From positions 1,419,135 through 1,483,134 of the forward strand of contig NC_030385.2 of assembly GCF_001625215.2 (NCBI RefSeq): a stretch of DNA of 64,000 nt, written 5' to 3'. Made by a program: the position numbers and the translations under genes. Positions 37,080 through 50,981 of this stretch are shown here, one piece after another. The DNA comes from Daucus carota subsp. sativus. Lineage: Eukaryota; Streptophyta; Magnoliopsida; Apiales; Apiaceae. The notes beneath the pieces are model-generated. The model had not been told where the DNA came from and did no database searches. It was given only the letters and a program-made list of their open reading frames with translations. Every line of letters begins with the position of its first letter. Position 1 is the stretch's first letter.

Positions 37080-38084
37080 CTAATCCTCAGCCTCCCACAT
37101 GGGAGTTTCGTTAGACTCATTAGGACCATTAACACTTATTCCCCCAGTTGATATTATAAGGGAATCATCTAAGTTGTTGGCGAAATTGGTTTCCACCATT
37201 TTTCCTTTTGATATTTTAGATGACTGATATAAATCAACAAGATGTTGTGGGATATAACAATTACGTGACCAATGCCCTTCCATTCCACACTTGTGACATA
37301 AATTGTCAGTTTTCCCTCCTTGTGGTGCCTTTCTTTTGCTATGTGTTTCAGGTTGCCACTTCTGGTGACTAGAGCTATTATAAGGACGAAAATGCCCACG
37401 ACCACGGCCTCGTCCACGGTAACGACCATGGCCTCGTCCACCTCTATGCCCTTTTCCACGTACATTCTGCTGGAATGTCGTGTTATTTACTTCTGGTAAA
37501 GGGGCAGATCCCGTTGGACGGGATTGATGATTCTTAATCACCAATTCATGATTCTGCTCGGCAACAAGGAGGGTTGAAAGGAGATCCCCAAATTTGGTAA
37601 ACTTCCGCTCCCTGTACATCTCGGCTAAGTTGATATTATTGGGATGAAAAGTAGATAGTGTTTTGTCGATCTTTCTTTTCTCAGTAACAACCTCACCACA
37701 CATAATGAGCCTAGAACTTATTTTGAATAGGGCAGAGCTATATGCCCGAACACTCTTAAAATCCTGAAGTCTTAGATTAGCCCAATCATTTTCAGCCGCT
37801 GGTAGATAAACTAGTTTCTGATGATCGAACCTATCCTTTAGATTTTCCCATAAAATAAAGGGATCCTCAACTTCTAGGTACTCAGATTTTAAATCTTCAT
37901 GCATGTGGTGTCGGAGGAAAATAATAGAGGTAAAGTTTTCTTCGATCGTGGATGTGTTTGCTGCTTTTATTGTGTCGCTTAATTTCTTTGAACCCAAATG
38001 CAACTTTACATCTTGTACCCACGATAAATAATTCTCCCCAGAAATGTCCAATGCAACGAACGACAAGTTTGTAAGATTTGTCAT
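37080..38084 (-). CDS. gag: Copia gag (nucleocapsid-type) protein
   Basis: 334 aa. It begins with the retrotransposon gag segment (GENYLSWVQDVKLHL, LWENLKDRFDHQK, LRLQDFKSVRAY). It continues into an Arg/Gly-rich basic tract (GRGHGRYRGRGRGRGHF), and a CCHC zinc knuckle CHKCGMEGHWSRNC follows (C-X2-C-X4-H-X4-C). It packages element RNA in virus-like particles. The stop codon ends gag before pol, and the frames differ. Confidence 0.94.
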   Translation of the reverse strand: MTNLTNLSFVALDISGENYLSWVQDVKLHLGSKKLSDTIKAANTSTIEENFTSIIFLRHHMHEDLKSEYLEVEDPFILWENLKDRFDHQKLVYLPAAENDWANLRLQDFKSVRAYSSALFKISSRLIMCGEVVTEKRKIDKTLSTFHPNNINLAEMYRERKFTKFGDLLSTLLVAEQNHELVIKNHQSRPTGSAPLPEVNNTTFQQNVRGKGHRGGRGHGRYRGRGRGRGHFRPYNSSSHQKWQPETHSKRKAPQGGKTDNLCHKCGMEGHWSRNCYIPQHLVDLYQSSKISKGKMVETNFANNLDDSLIISTGGISVNGPNESNETPMWEAED

Positions 38085-38107
38085 TATAATCTTCTCAGTT
38101 CCGGCAG

Positions 38108-38125
38108 GGCTTCGTGCTGATAACG
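38108..38125 (-). other. Primer-binding-site region of the copia element
   Basis: Just inside the 5' LTR the minus strand reads CGTTATCAGCACGAAGCC, the position of a tRNA primer site. I cannot assign the tRNA with confidence. Confidence 0.5.
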
Positions 38126-38372
38126 TGTTGTAATATACTAGCTTCTATATTGGAGAGCTGATGCTATAATAATAAATAGAGCAGAAAGATAGCAGAGAGA
38201 ATTCAAGAGCTGATGGATTTGTAATGCTCGGTGCATTTTCTTCATTCAGCTTGTATCCTATTTATAGCAAAGGAAAAGTAACAAGTAATAAATGCAATGC
38301 AGTAATTCTTCATGTCTATGCCATAGCTCAACTATTAGAACATTGACCACATGTCAATCACTATTTATAACA
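38126..38372 (-). repeat. 5' LTR of the copia element
   Basis: 247 bp, identical to 33056-33302, and flanked outside by GAATA (38373-38377). Confidence 0.97.
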
Positions 38373-38531
38373 GAATATAATTTTTTTAACTTCATGTTAA
38401 AATTTTAACTAAAAATTATGTTCTTACTCAGAAAATATTTCTTTGCTCTTACAAAATTCTTTGCTCCCATTATATATTTTTTTTCGTGAGCCTATTATAT
38501 TAATTGAGAAAAAAAGAAATCAGAGTAACTT

Positions 38532-39024
38532 GATATTAGAATTATGTTATAGGGTTAATTATCGAGTTAACTCACTGAAGTGGGTTTAATGTATCAAGTT
38601 CGTTCCTGAAATGAAAACGGTATCAAGATGGTCACTAAAGTAACCGTAAATATTAAACAAGTACATCTAAATATGAGTTCAAACATTAAAAATATTATTT
38701 ATAGAGTTTTACACATTATTATTAAATGTTACCATAACTAACTAAAAGGTTATGATTTCCAGTATTTATGATAATATATTAGATTTTATCAAGTTTATTT
38801 ATTATTTAATTTTATTATATAATTATTTTCTTTGTCTTAATTAAAAATAAACCCAATAACGTAATTTTTACTTCTTGAACCCATATTTCGAGGTACCTGT
38901 TTGATATTTATGGTGACTTTAGTGACCATCTAGATACCGTTTTTAGTTCAGTGACTAACTTGATACATTAAGCCCACTCCAGTGACCAACTAGATAATTA
39001 ACCCTGTAACATAATTCTTATATC
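38532..39024. mobile_element. Inverted-repeat (Mutator-type) MITE
   Basis: The left arm AGAATTATGTTATAGGG, then TTAATTATCGAGTTAACTCAC, pairs with the right arm over about 110-150 bases (GTGACCAACTAGATAATTAA, CCCTGTAACATAATTCT). The TIR core (GGGTTAA, CACTGAAGTG, TGTATCAA) resembles the termini of the element in SUA intron 7. No clean direct target duplication was found. Confidence 0.7.
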
Positions 39025-41908
39025 CAAATTTACACACAATAAAATTACTCGTTGTTGTTGTACTCTCATTCTCCTTACAAATATATCACATATCTGAATC
39101 ATGTTGTGTGCTAGTACGATAAGTCCCAAATAAGATTTAAATTTTGTATTATGAAACTGATTGACACTATAGATTTTAGATACACATCCAAATAGTCATC
39201 ACAACCCACACTAGACATCACCATTAGCAAATCTAAAATCCTATACGTAATAAGATTCATTAGAATATCATAATAGAGATTAGTAAATTACTGAACCACA
39301 ATTCATTATGAAATGGAATAGACATGTTGTTAGAAAAATGGGAGTTTAGGGTATATTATACTCTTGATATAATTTCCGAATTCTAATGATTGGAGGTTGT
39401 TCTTTGCAACGAGAACTTGAATACTCATGTTTGAATTTAAGGATTGTCTTAGTGTGATCAATAAAGAAATTGAGTTATAGTAGAGAATATAAAAGAGTTT
39501 AAAAAGAGTAATCGGGACTTGTCCCACATTGAAATAATAAAGAAATGGGAGTGACTTTATCATGCATGATGTGCAAGATAGTGTACAACTATTAAGGCAT
39601 GTGAGAGAGTATGGTGTTGCTATGTGCCTCATGCGCGCTTACACGCGCTGCCGCTGCCGCCTCGCCACGCCACGCCACGTCTCGGGTCTAGTCTGATTGA
39701 AGGGCTATTTAGACGAATGTCTTGGCGTCTCGTACACGAGGCGACCTAGCAAAGAATTTTTACCATTTATTTATTAAATTAATTGTTGATTTAATATTAT
39801 TTCAGCTGAAAAATTAAGTTTAAATCAGAATTAGTTGAGAATTAGTTATAAGAGAATTAACACACACACACGTTATGTAAGAGCTGGGAATTAATTTAAA
39901 TATTCTATAATAGTTAAGTTAAAACCACTATACAAATCTGCAGCGGTTACACTTTCATATCCATCACTATGAATAGCGGAAGAAATCAGAAGGTGTGAGA
40001 TATAGACAACTCTTCTCAAACTCAAATTCTCTGTTTTCTCGATAACCTCTTTATACTGAACACATATAGCTTCTCCGACAAAGTGAGGTGCTGGTCGAAG
40101 TTGAGCACAACTTGTCTGTGGAGGCTCTGCTATGTGTTGTTTATTTCTGGGGATATATCATGGCAATGATCACAATGTAAGTAGGCGATAATTTTTTCAA
40201 GAACAGTAAGGATTTGTTTGAAGGCTTGGCGACTAAATTGTCCATATCTTATTTATCATACACGGTCATGACTCTGATGAATGATACTTTTTTTCTTGTC
40301 TATAAATACAATCTCTATATCGGTTAGTTGAGTCTATCACAAGTACTTTAGTTCCATTTGTTTTAAGAGTCATGGTCCATAAAATTAATACAAATATTTT
40401 TAATACATATTTCACATTTTTTTTATTCTCACATGTTTTATAATCATGGCCGGTTTGATGTTCGATCATATTGATGGACTCGAAAAGTCAAGATCAAATT
40501 TTAATATTATTTCATCAGAATTTTAACATTATTTTATCAGAATTTTAATATTAATGAATTGAATTTTAATTAAGTTATATTAATCAATAGTTTATATTTT
40601 CTCACAAAAATTCAGCTTTTACAATTTATTATCTATTTATAAATATTTTTCTATTATTAATGTGATAATTTATTATTCAATTAATTTAAACTCAGATTTT
40701 TCATATTTCATATATCTTCATATGTATGAAAAAAAAGATATTTTTCGTGTAACAAATTTAAATTAGAAAGGGTTACGTAAGTTAAAAGGAGTTATGTTCT
40801 TGCTAAAAAAAGATATTCAAAATTGTATATTTATAATATTAATTTTAACATTATTATAATTTTTTTATGAAATATTATATGACAATGTATTGTTTCGAGT
40901 GTCTTTAGTATTTGAAACTGTTTAGCAATGTAATAGTAATAGGCCTTCACATGTTGCAGACTTGTAGTCTAAGAGAGAGAGCCAAACCAAAAAATATAAT
41001 TAAAATCTTGGATTACAAATTATACTAATGTTAGCTTATTATAATAAAAGTATAGTATAACTAAAATCTTCATCTTCATATGTGTAATAAAAATATATTG
41101 ATAGCGGGACCTCTTATGATGAGTGTTTTCTTATCGAACATTAAAACTTTATTGTCCAGGTGTCCCCGGCCATTTCTGCATGTCCAAGAGTTAGATGGTA
41201 AACTTTCTTGAACGAAAACAACTTCTTGCAGATGCTATTGTATTCAGATACAATTTATCATGAGAAAATATTTGTGATAAAAAAACCACACCTATATAAT
41301 TTTTGATATCCCTTGCAAGAGTGATATATCTTGATCCTCTTACCAGAGGTGATTTATACTCATTTTCAAAAAAAAAAGTGTCCCTACTTTTGATCATTCA
41401 ATAATCAAATTATTAATAATTAATCATTAATCATTAATTAATAATTAATAATCTAGTAAAAGATAAAGATTGTCATTTTATGATAACATAAAAATTAATG
41501 ACACTATTTATGTTTACTTCATAACACAACTTATTTATAATAATTTAGGTAATTACTAAAGTCAATGTATAAAAGACTTAAAATTATGTTTTTAGAAAAA
41601 TTGTAATTGTATTATTTCAACTAAATATTCTGATTTAGAAATTTAGCCGCATAACAAACAAACAATAAACAAATCATCAATTGTCAATAAATAAATAAAA
41701 ATTGTGAACACTAAAATTGAGCTTCGTTTACTTCCCATAGTAGGGTTGCAGCAGCAGCAGCATCAAATAGACGCCACCACAAGAAACCCCATCACCGCCG
41801 ACTATACATACACCCGTCTCTATATCTATATCTCATATATCTAAATCTCTCTGCTTTTTTTAATCTAATAATTTAATAACTAGCCCAGAAGCTTATTGAA
41901 GTTCAAGA
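39025..41908. other. Intergenic region upstream of NAA15
   Basis: Mostly AT-rich. A GC-rich patch at 39640-39740 contains GCCACGCCACGCCACG. Positions about 41740-41900 form the NAA15 leader region (a CAG-repeat patch, CCGCCG, then CT/TA-rich sequence before the ATG). No gene is seen. Confidence 0.45.
39310..40200. mobile_element. Possible degenerate LTR-type sequence
   Basis: ACTTGTCCCACATTG, followed by a GC-rich block and a later segment with TGCTGGTCGAAGTTGAGC, recalls plant LTR sequences seen in old copia or gypsy relics. There are no clear TG/CA ends, target duplication or second copy, so this is a weak call. Confidence 0.2.
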
Positions 41909-44900
41909 ATGGGGGCTTCACTTCCTCCTAAAGAGGCTAATCTCTTCAAACTCATTGTTGTAAGTATCTTTATGATGTTTTGTGTGTATATATTTAGACC
42001 CTTTTCAATTTTAGTTGATTTTATGTGTTGTAGTGTGTGCAGTTGATGATTAATTACCGTGGTATTCATTCGTGTAATAGGTGCCCTATTCTTGGGTTTT
42101 TTTTTTTTTTTTAATTGTGGGTTGATATGCATTGGATTTTTATGATGAATTAGGTATTGGGTATTGTGATTTCTTGAATTTTGATGAGTACCCATTTGTT
42201 TAAGTTTGATAGAAAAGGTATAATTGGTTAAGATAAGTAATAAGGACTGCTGGTTACCTAATTGGTCTGTTCTGAAGTTAAGTGCGATACGTTATCTGTT
42301 TAACGACCTTCGAAGTTGAGGACAATGGTCAAATTCAAAGCTTTATTTGAAAAAGATTGAAGCTTTATTAGTAGATAAAAGTACAGTGTTGTGGTGATGA
42401 TATGTAGGCATGATATGGGAATTATGCTGATAGGGCAGGAGTTTGCATGTCAATATTGGAATTAGGTTGAGCACGTTTGTTTTTGAGTATTTTTGAGCTG
42501 ACTGTAAATGATGAAACTAGAGTTAGGTATTTTCTTTCGTATCATGTTGTTGGACTGGTATATATTATGTGTAAGCCAATGTAGACATTGTACCATATAA
42601 GAGTTTGTTTCTCAACCTTGGAATTAGGCTGAGCACATGTGTTTTATTTATTGAGCTGAATGTTACTGCAGAAAAAAAGAGTTAGATATGTTCTTTCAGA
42701 TAATATTGTTAGACTGGTAATATTAATATGTTATGGGTAAGCCTTTGTTTCCCAGTTTCTCGTCTTTATCCTTGTATTTGACGAAGTACTGATTGTGTGA
42801 AAAAATTCACTGATTTACTATATTTGTACTAGTTTTACAGCAAATATTATTGTTGAGGTTAATACTTAATGGTTACTGCTGCTATTGTTACAGAAATCAT
42901 ATGAAACAAAACAATACAAAAAAGGATTAAAGGCTGCGGATACTATACTGAAGAAGTTTCCAAATCATGGAGGTAAGTTCTCTATGCAATATATTTAAGT
43001 ACATAGCACATTATGAAGCAATGGAAAACCAAGGGATCTAAGAATATAAGTGCGTTTAAGTACATGTACTAATATCATATATGTAGGGACACATGTACTA
43101 ATTTTTAGAATATGTACTATTTTTTTTTAACCTTTTAGCTGATATCATAAGTTTCAGCTGAAGAAGGGCTAAACTATACCTAGTGTTTTAAGGAGTATAA
43201 TAGTGCCTGAAAATAAATGGATCCAGAGGGAGTGATGAGATCTACTTCTGCTGAAGCATAAATTTGAAATGCTTTGCTCAGTGTAAAGGTCCAACTGAAG
43301 TTACGAAAACCTATCTACCTAAGAAAAGGGCATGATAACATAAAAATCTAAGAAATATGAAGATTTATTCTTAATGTGCTTTATGCCAAGAACATGTATT
43401 TATTATTAATGCGAAGAATCTCAGATCTTGTTCTCTGATGAGGTTTTCAAAGGTTAGTATGAACTGCTGTTTTGTAGAGAAGGAATACTTGAAAAACCTA
43501 TGTCAAACCTCCCAGTCAAGGGTAGTACTTCAGTGGTTTTGTCTAATGCCTGCAGAAAGTGAGGTTAATAACAGTGCTAAATGACAAACTGAGACCTTGC
43601 TATTTAATGTGTGTGCAGTAAACACCAAATGTTTGCACCTGTGATGTAAATTATTGCATTGGTGTACCTGTGTAAAATAACTCCTGCTTCGAGCAGCTCA
43701 ATAAAAAGTGGTATTGGGAAAACAAAGGAATATTCATCCTGGGAAGTTTGTACGTGGTACATGGCTCAGTTTTGCAAGCAAGTGGTCTAGGAGTTTAGTA
43801 ACTATCTGGCAAATTTGACTGATTGCTCTTATGTGTATATATATGACATAGAACTTGTTGCTGCTGGCTTTTGATCTGTAATGATTGACGTCTTATTTGT
43901 TTTTGTCTCGCTGTATGGTTTGCCAGAAACTTTGTCAATGAAGGGACTGACTTTGAATTGCATGGACCGAAAGTCAGAAGCTTATGAACTTGTCCGACTT
44001 GGGCTGAAGGTTAGGGTCTTTCCTCGGTTTTTTACATTAATTCTACTTGTAACGCCAATTGTTTTTGAAGCTCAATTTCTGCATTGTTTTGAACACAGAA
44101 TGACTTAAAAAGTCATGTTTGCTGGCATGTTTATGGCCTTCTATACCGTTCTGACAGAGAGTATAGGGAGGCAGTTAAATGCTACCGAAATGCATTAAGG
44201 ATTGATCCTGACAACATAGAAATACTGAGAGACCTGTCCCTTCTACAGGTATGCTGCATTCTGATGTATTGTATGTGGACATATGGCAATTTAACCCTAT
44301 TTATAATGTGCCAAGTTCTTTGGAGATTTAATGACATCACATCTTAAATGCTTGAACCATGAGAACTGAGAAGATAAGTTTGGGAAACAAATTCCCAGTC
44401 TACTGTCAATTAGTGAAATATAGACTATGCAAGAATGTATGTAAAAGTATTTGAATTTGATGGATAATTAATTATTTTTCTATGCAAGCATTGGAGTACA
44501 ACAAACTTCAAGCAATTAAAGTCATAAGGTGCCAAACAGTATCCATCAAACCACCAGCATTAGTATCACTCATCTGTGACATAACATCTCTCCGCAAAGC
44601 TTGTTTAGTTTCTCAATTTATTAAAATAAACTTTTGCATTTTAGTTTTCCTTGGGAATGATTAATTCATGACTTGACCATGCCCTGTTAGTCACATGTTA
44701 TAAGTTGCAATACTAATAGCTAGCTATTTTTTCTTAAAAGGTCTCGTGTTCTATGATTTTATCTGCTCTATTTACAAGTTATCAGTTTTTTTAAATTGTT
44801 GCCTTATGGCAAAACTTTTCCTCTATGCAGGCTCAGATAAGAGATCTAGCAGGTTTTGTGGAAACTAGGCAGCAGCTATTGACATTGAAACCAAATCATC

Positions 44901-45798
44901 GAATGAACTGGATTGGCTTTGCTGTAGCCCATCATTTGAACTTAAAGTAAATGTGTTCTACAACATTTATCAATTTGAAACAAATAATGCTTTCATTGTT
45001 CTTTGGAAATTACATGTTTGCCTTAAAATGATTGCATTTCAATCAGTATGGCCACTTATTTACATTTTTATTAGCAAATAGATATTTTGTGCAAACCATT
45101 TTTTCTTGCTATAATAAACTTTATAGTTGTATATGTAATCAACTCAAGAATGGCTCCATGACAAACTTGTTGGCTAGCCTTCTGTATATGTTGAAATTGA
45201 TCAAGTCATATCCAAATGGAGACATTTTAAGTTGTGTTTGAATGCATGATAGTTGGTTTTTCCATGTATTTGTTTTGAAAATATCAGACCCATTTATGTA
45301 GTGCCATATCATGCTTCCTAACATTTTTTTTAAAGTACTATACGTTGTGTTTGGTGGGATGAATGATTCCGGAAGGAATGGAATGAAAAATGAACTATGA
45401 TCATATGCTAGAGATCACACCTTCAATTTGAGATGGAATGCTCCATTCTCTCCCAAGTCCTACCCCCCAATTTCTTATCAAATTTTATCATAGCAATTTT
45501 GCACCCAATTTTTTTTTCAAAACTTTTCTCCTATCTCTATTAGCTTCAAGTAATTTTACTCATTCCATTCCATTCTCCCCAACCAAACACAACATTAGCA
45601 TCTTAGTTTATATCAATAGTCCTGGACAACGTAGAGTAAAAGTCAATATACTTTGATAGATTAACTATGTGAAGCCTTTGTTCTACATTCTAAAAGAATA
45701 GTCAAGCTTATGTCTCGTAAATACTTAGTTGTGCTTGCTCTCATCAAAAATAATTTAAATAAGAGAAATGGTTCTCCTGTTCAAGAATACCACACTCA

Positions 45799-45829
<31 letters not shown>

Positions 45830-48800
45830 GACACAAACACAGACAAATTCATGTGCCGTTTCTCTCTTTAAAATTCCAGCATCTGAAGCTCTTAATAACT
45901 CACCTGATGATACTGTCCTGACATGTCGAGCATACTGGGTGTGGACTGTGTACTTGCTGCTCATATTCTGTCTTTGCTTACAGTTATCTGAAATTGCTGT
46001 ATGCCAAGTTTAATGCCAGAATTTTTTGTTTTTTTACTTGATTTTTTTATGGTTTTGCAGAACCGAGGACTAATTGTTATTTTCTATGCAGTGCATCAAA
46101 AGCAATTGATATTCTTGAAGCATATGAAGGGACTCTGGAGAATGATTATCCTCCAGAAAATGAACGGTTGGAGCATGGGGAAATGCTGTTATACAAGGCA
46201 AGTTACTTGACAGGCAATTTTAGATTTTTTTTTGTCATTTTGTTTTAAGAGAATCTCCAATGGTGCTCATAAATCATTCTTCAAAAAAAATATAATATAT
46301 GACTCCTAACAAGTTAATACATTGGATATCGTGACAACTACAATCCTACTCTTTATACTTGCTCTTTATTCATATTTTATTATTATTTGAGAGAAAAGGT
46401 AGAGAGAATGAGAGAGAAGTGAATAGAAATAGAAGGAAGTTAATATTAAATTCAAGTATAATAAGTTAAGAGAACCTAGATGCTCTTTAAAAGAGAGGAG
46501 AGAGAGGAAGCTCTTAGATTTTTAAAGAGCCACTAGGAGCCTATTGTTGCTCTAATTTTTCACATCCTCTTTAAATTTAGAGTTAAGAGCTTGTTTGAAG
46601 AGCCCATTGGAGATGCTCTAATATGTTAAATATATTTGTAGTCATAAATTAGTAAAGATATTGTCGGTCTTTTGTATCTGTGCCCTTTTCTGCAAATTTG
46701 TCACGGATTATATGCATTTCACTTCAAACTTTACGATGGACTTGTTCGAATCTATATACTGAAGTCATGAATGATTTAAGCATGTCTTGTTCAAACAATT
46801 AGGTTCAATAAATATTAGTGCTTTGTTTTTCAGCGGTAGATATGCTTTACCCCCACAGTTGATGATCCTACTGCTATATATTCAAGTTTCTCCCTTCCTC
46901 CCTTCTATCATATCTATTTCCTCTTCATTTGAGGACATAGGGACTTGAACTTCGCATGTGTCACATATCCCTCTTCATCAGTGCCCAAGGATTTTATTGT
47001 TAAATATGCCATCTTAAATTTTTATCACAGGAACAATATACTGTAAAACAGTTGCAGATATTAGAACTATATAGTTGTATATTATGCTCGTACTTATGTA
47101 AATTCAATACTTTCCAGGTATCCTTACTAGAGGAGTGCGACATGGTTGAGAAAGCTCTGCAAGAGTTGCATAAAAAGAATTACAAAATTGTAAGTGTATT
47201 ATCACTTGCAGTATTATCTTACTTTCAACTTGGGGATTACATGTGGATTGGTGCACGTCTTTTCAGGTTGATAAGTTGTCATACAAGGAAGTGGAGGTTT
47301 CTCTTCTTGTGAAGCTTGGTCAGTTGGAAGAGGGTGAAAAGTTGTACAGGGCGTTGCTTTCAATGAATCCTGACAATTATGGGTAATATAAAATAAATTT
47401 GCTTGTTGACAGAATTGCACGATTATGCAACTTAAAGCCACTATGTGCCTAATTAAAGTTTATCTGTATTAGATCATCTTCAACGCTAGAAAAATCTTAG
47501 CTAAACTCTTTGGCATGCCAAAATTAAAATGTATAGAGAATAAGTAGAAAATGCTACACTCCAATGGGGCGTTCCCCTTGTCTGAAATTATAGCCTATCT
47601 CAATTATTGGCTATATTTGTGGAAGCTCTAGAGACCCAGATGAAGGTAGACCTTCATGTCCGGTTCGGAGGGCGAACATCTCGCTGGTTCTTGGAATTCA
47701 ACATCAAGAAGTGTTTTCACACCATCGACGCACATAATTACCATAATAAAAAAAATTATATATATGTTAAAACTTGAAATAATGATAAATTACCGTATTA
47801 AGATATGGCCAACCACTAAAGCCAATTCCATTGAGGCACAATACCTTACATATTCAGCAAATTCTAAATAATCAGTATTTTAAATTATTTTAGCCTACAC
47901 TGTTGGAGATGCTCTTGCTGTTATCTTCAATAGCTATACATCTTCATGGTGTGTCAATGTCTTTTTCCTTTATTTCCATTTTTTTCATTTTAATGAAATG
48001 AAGATCTCTAAGTTGTTAATCAAATTTAAGATTTGATTTTTTGAGTTCCCAATACAAAGGTTACTTCAAGATGCTTTAGGTGACTTGATGCATAGTATGT
48101 TTCTATGTTTAAGAATGTATTGGAACAATTTCAAATGAATACATTATACTTTTTGACTGATTCTGAAAATAAAATTATCTGAATTGAACCCAGCCTTCAA
48201 TTCGAGGGCTTTAATTCTAGACGCCCTTAAAATTACAGTCGCAGTCCATTCAAGCCAAACAAAACTTGTATTTCGGTAATTAAGATTTTTTCTTGTCCTT
48301 AAAAGTCTTGAACATGTTTTGAGTTAACTGGGAAGGGTAATTGGAATTCTTGTGTTAGGACACATGTATTGTCTATCGTCTTTAAATGTTAATGCTATTT
48401 TTTACTTATGCTAGGTGATCTGGTGGATTTTCAGTTGTGTTTTTTTGAAGTTATCTTAGCAAATATGAATTGCACACAAAATTTTACGGTCATATACTTT
48501 TACTTGTATTGGAGTTATATATCTTATTTTAAAGGTGCTATATCTGCTGTAGTCTCACATTTCCTTTTTTTTCCTTTGTTCTCTTCTGAATTCTTCAGGT
48601 ACTATGAAGGTCTGCAAAAGTGTTTAGGATTATATTCAGAGAATGCTGAATATTCGTCTAGTGAGATTGAGCAGTTGGAGGCTTTGTACAAGTCACTTGG
48701 GCTGCAATACACTTGGTCTTCTGCTGTTAAGGTGTAGCTTGATTTGTTACTTCCCAAATTTGATTTTACTTAGTTACTACAAACTTGTGTATAAATTGCC

Positions 48801-50933
48801 TAATGATTTTATATCTAGTTGGTGGAAATCTAGTTGGTTGAAATCTTCTTAGTTGATGTTGCTAGTTGTTTTTGGAAAATCACTGCATATGCATACATCC
48901 TTTCTTCACCGTGTCCTGCAATGGTGCATATCACACAATATAAACTTCTGTCTGGTTTAAGAATACAAGTGAATCAACGGTGTTAGACCATGACTGGCAT
49001 ATCTTAATTGACTAGCGACAGTGCTATGCCTCCTAGCTTTTGTTTTGTATTCTTATCAGGATATTTTGTTCTTGTTCAGTTCAGTGTTACTATAGTTTTC
49101 TTCATTGTAACTAGCTTGATATGAACTCTGTGTTTTACATGGATCTTGATTTTGGTGTTCAATAAATTTTTTGTTTTCCCTATGTTGTGTTACAATATAC
49201 ATGCCTTCATCTAAATTTTGTTATTTCTGCATTCTGTTTGATCTACCTGGAGGCTGGAGATGCTCTCTTATTTCCTTTTCTTTCCTCCTTTTTGAGACGT
49301 CTTGACCAGAGTATGGATCAAAAGAATATGTCTATGTTGTATACTTGTATTGAACTATTCCTTTTTTCTTTTTTCCAGAGGATACCACTCGACTTTCTGA
49401 AAGCTGAAAAGTTCCGTGAGGCAGCTGATAATTATATCCGGCCTCTTTTAGCGAAGGTACTATACTTTCTGATTCATTTGGTTGATATCCTGTTTTCAGC
49501 GCCAGACTTATGTGTATCTTTGATATTCCACTTAGGGAGTTCCATCACTATTCTCCGATCTTTCTCCGCTATATGATCACCCTGAAAAGGTTTGTACAAG
49601 CTCTTATTAAGATCCTATGTAATGTTGGTAACAGTTCTCCCTTTATCTGCGTCTCCCGATTAATGAATTATCACCCAATCACAAAGCTGACATTTATACA
49701 GGCTGATATTTTAGAGGAATTGGCCCTTGAGATTGAGCGCTCCCTCAAGACGAATGGAGCATTTCCTGGAAGGTAAAATTACCATCTCAAACTTTTTACC
49801 TTAAGGTCCTTAACCATGTTTTCCTCACTGTCATTTATCTTTTGTCTGTAATACTAAATACACCTCAGTTTCCACCATATTTTTCTCTTGATTTGGTCTT
49901 TTTACTTTGTGACCTATCGTGAAGATTAGTCTACAACTCCATGTATCTTAATTTCTTTATTTTCTTATTCTGTGCACTGTCACTAGTGTATCTATGCCAA
50001 GTAAATATCTGAAGGGACACTCACTTTTTTTGGTAAAACTCATCTATATGGTGAAGTCGCCCCTTTCTTTTCGTAACTTTATTTCTGTGCTTAGATGTTC
50101 ATGGATAATGTTTGATGTGTTAGTGAGCTATACTCAATTGTACAAAATTATGAGATAACTGATGAGTTTAATAGGTACACTGGTTAGCAGTCAGGTAAGG
50201 ATGCAGTTTTCAGGTTATATACTAATGTGGCATCTCCTAATGTTTTCACGATGGAGAAACTGCAATGTCATTATTGGGTACTGGCTAACTAGTTAGATTG
50301 TCAGTTGGCTTTCAAATGGTCTTGGTCTTTGACTTCCTGTTTCTGTATCATTGGGCACTAGCTTTTTCGTTACTTAGCTACTAATAAAATATATGAGAGC
50401 ATTGGTGATCAGCGCAAGTTGAACTCTATCATAACTTTTGTACGAGCTACATTTCATTAGCATCCTGCAGTATTAAGTTATCAGAGTGTAATGACAGAAC
50501 TTTCAGTGAGCATGGTTTGACATTATTAATTATATTGTTTACAGTGTTAGATATGCAGCAAGATCAATGAGTTTCTTTTCAAACTAGTCAAAATCATGTT
50601 GATTTGCTTGTCACGTCTGCTGATAATTGCTTGTATTGTTATCTTGCAGAGTGGATAAAGAGCCCCCTTCCACACTTATGTGGACTTTGTTCTATCTTGC
50701 TCAGGTTTGATGCCATAAATTTGTAAAACTGGTGTACTTTCATTGTTTATCAGTATTATTTGCTTAGTCTATAAGTTCGTTCTTGATTTCACAGTAGCTA
50801 TTGTTTTCTTCCTTTTACTGCAGAATTATGATAGACAAGGGCAGTATGACATTGCTCTTGCTAAAATAGATGAAGCTATTGAACACACTCCAACAGTTAT
50901 CGATTTGTACTCGATCAAGGTCTGATCATACCA

Positions 50934-50981
<48 letters not shown>

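Larger units (their letters stand above)
33056..38372 (-). mobile_element. Ty1-copia LTR retrotransposon, apparently full length
   Basis: The element reads on the minus strand and is 5317 bp long. It has two 247-bp LTRs identical by eye at every position, starting TGTTG and ending ACA, and a 5-bp target duplication GAATA at 33051-33055 and 38373-38377. Domain order gag, protease, integrase, RT and RNase H defines Ty1-copia. Gag and pol lie in different frames, and each is open over its whole length. Identical LTRs point to a recent insertion. The insertion lies just upstream of SUA in the same orientation. Confidence 0.97.

Noticed and set aside
39640-39740. GC-rich CCACGCCACG block as a possible gene or rRNA fragment
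   Set aside because: Only a short simple repeat; no coding frame or rRNA signature. It may be part of an old LTR.
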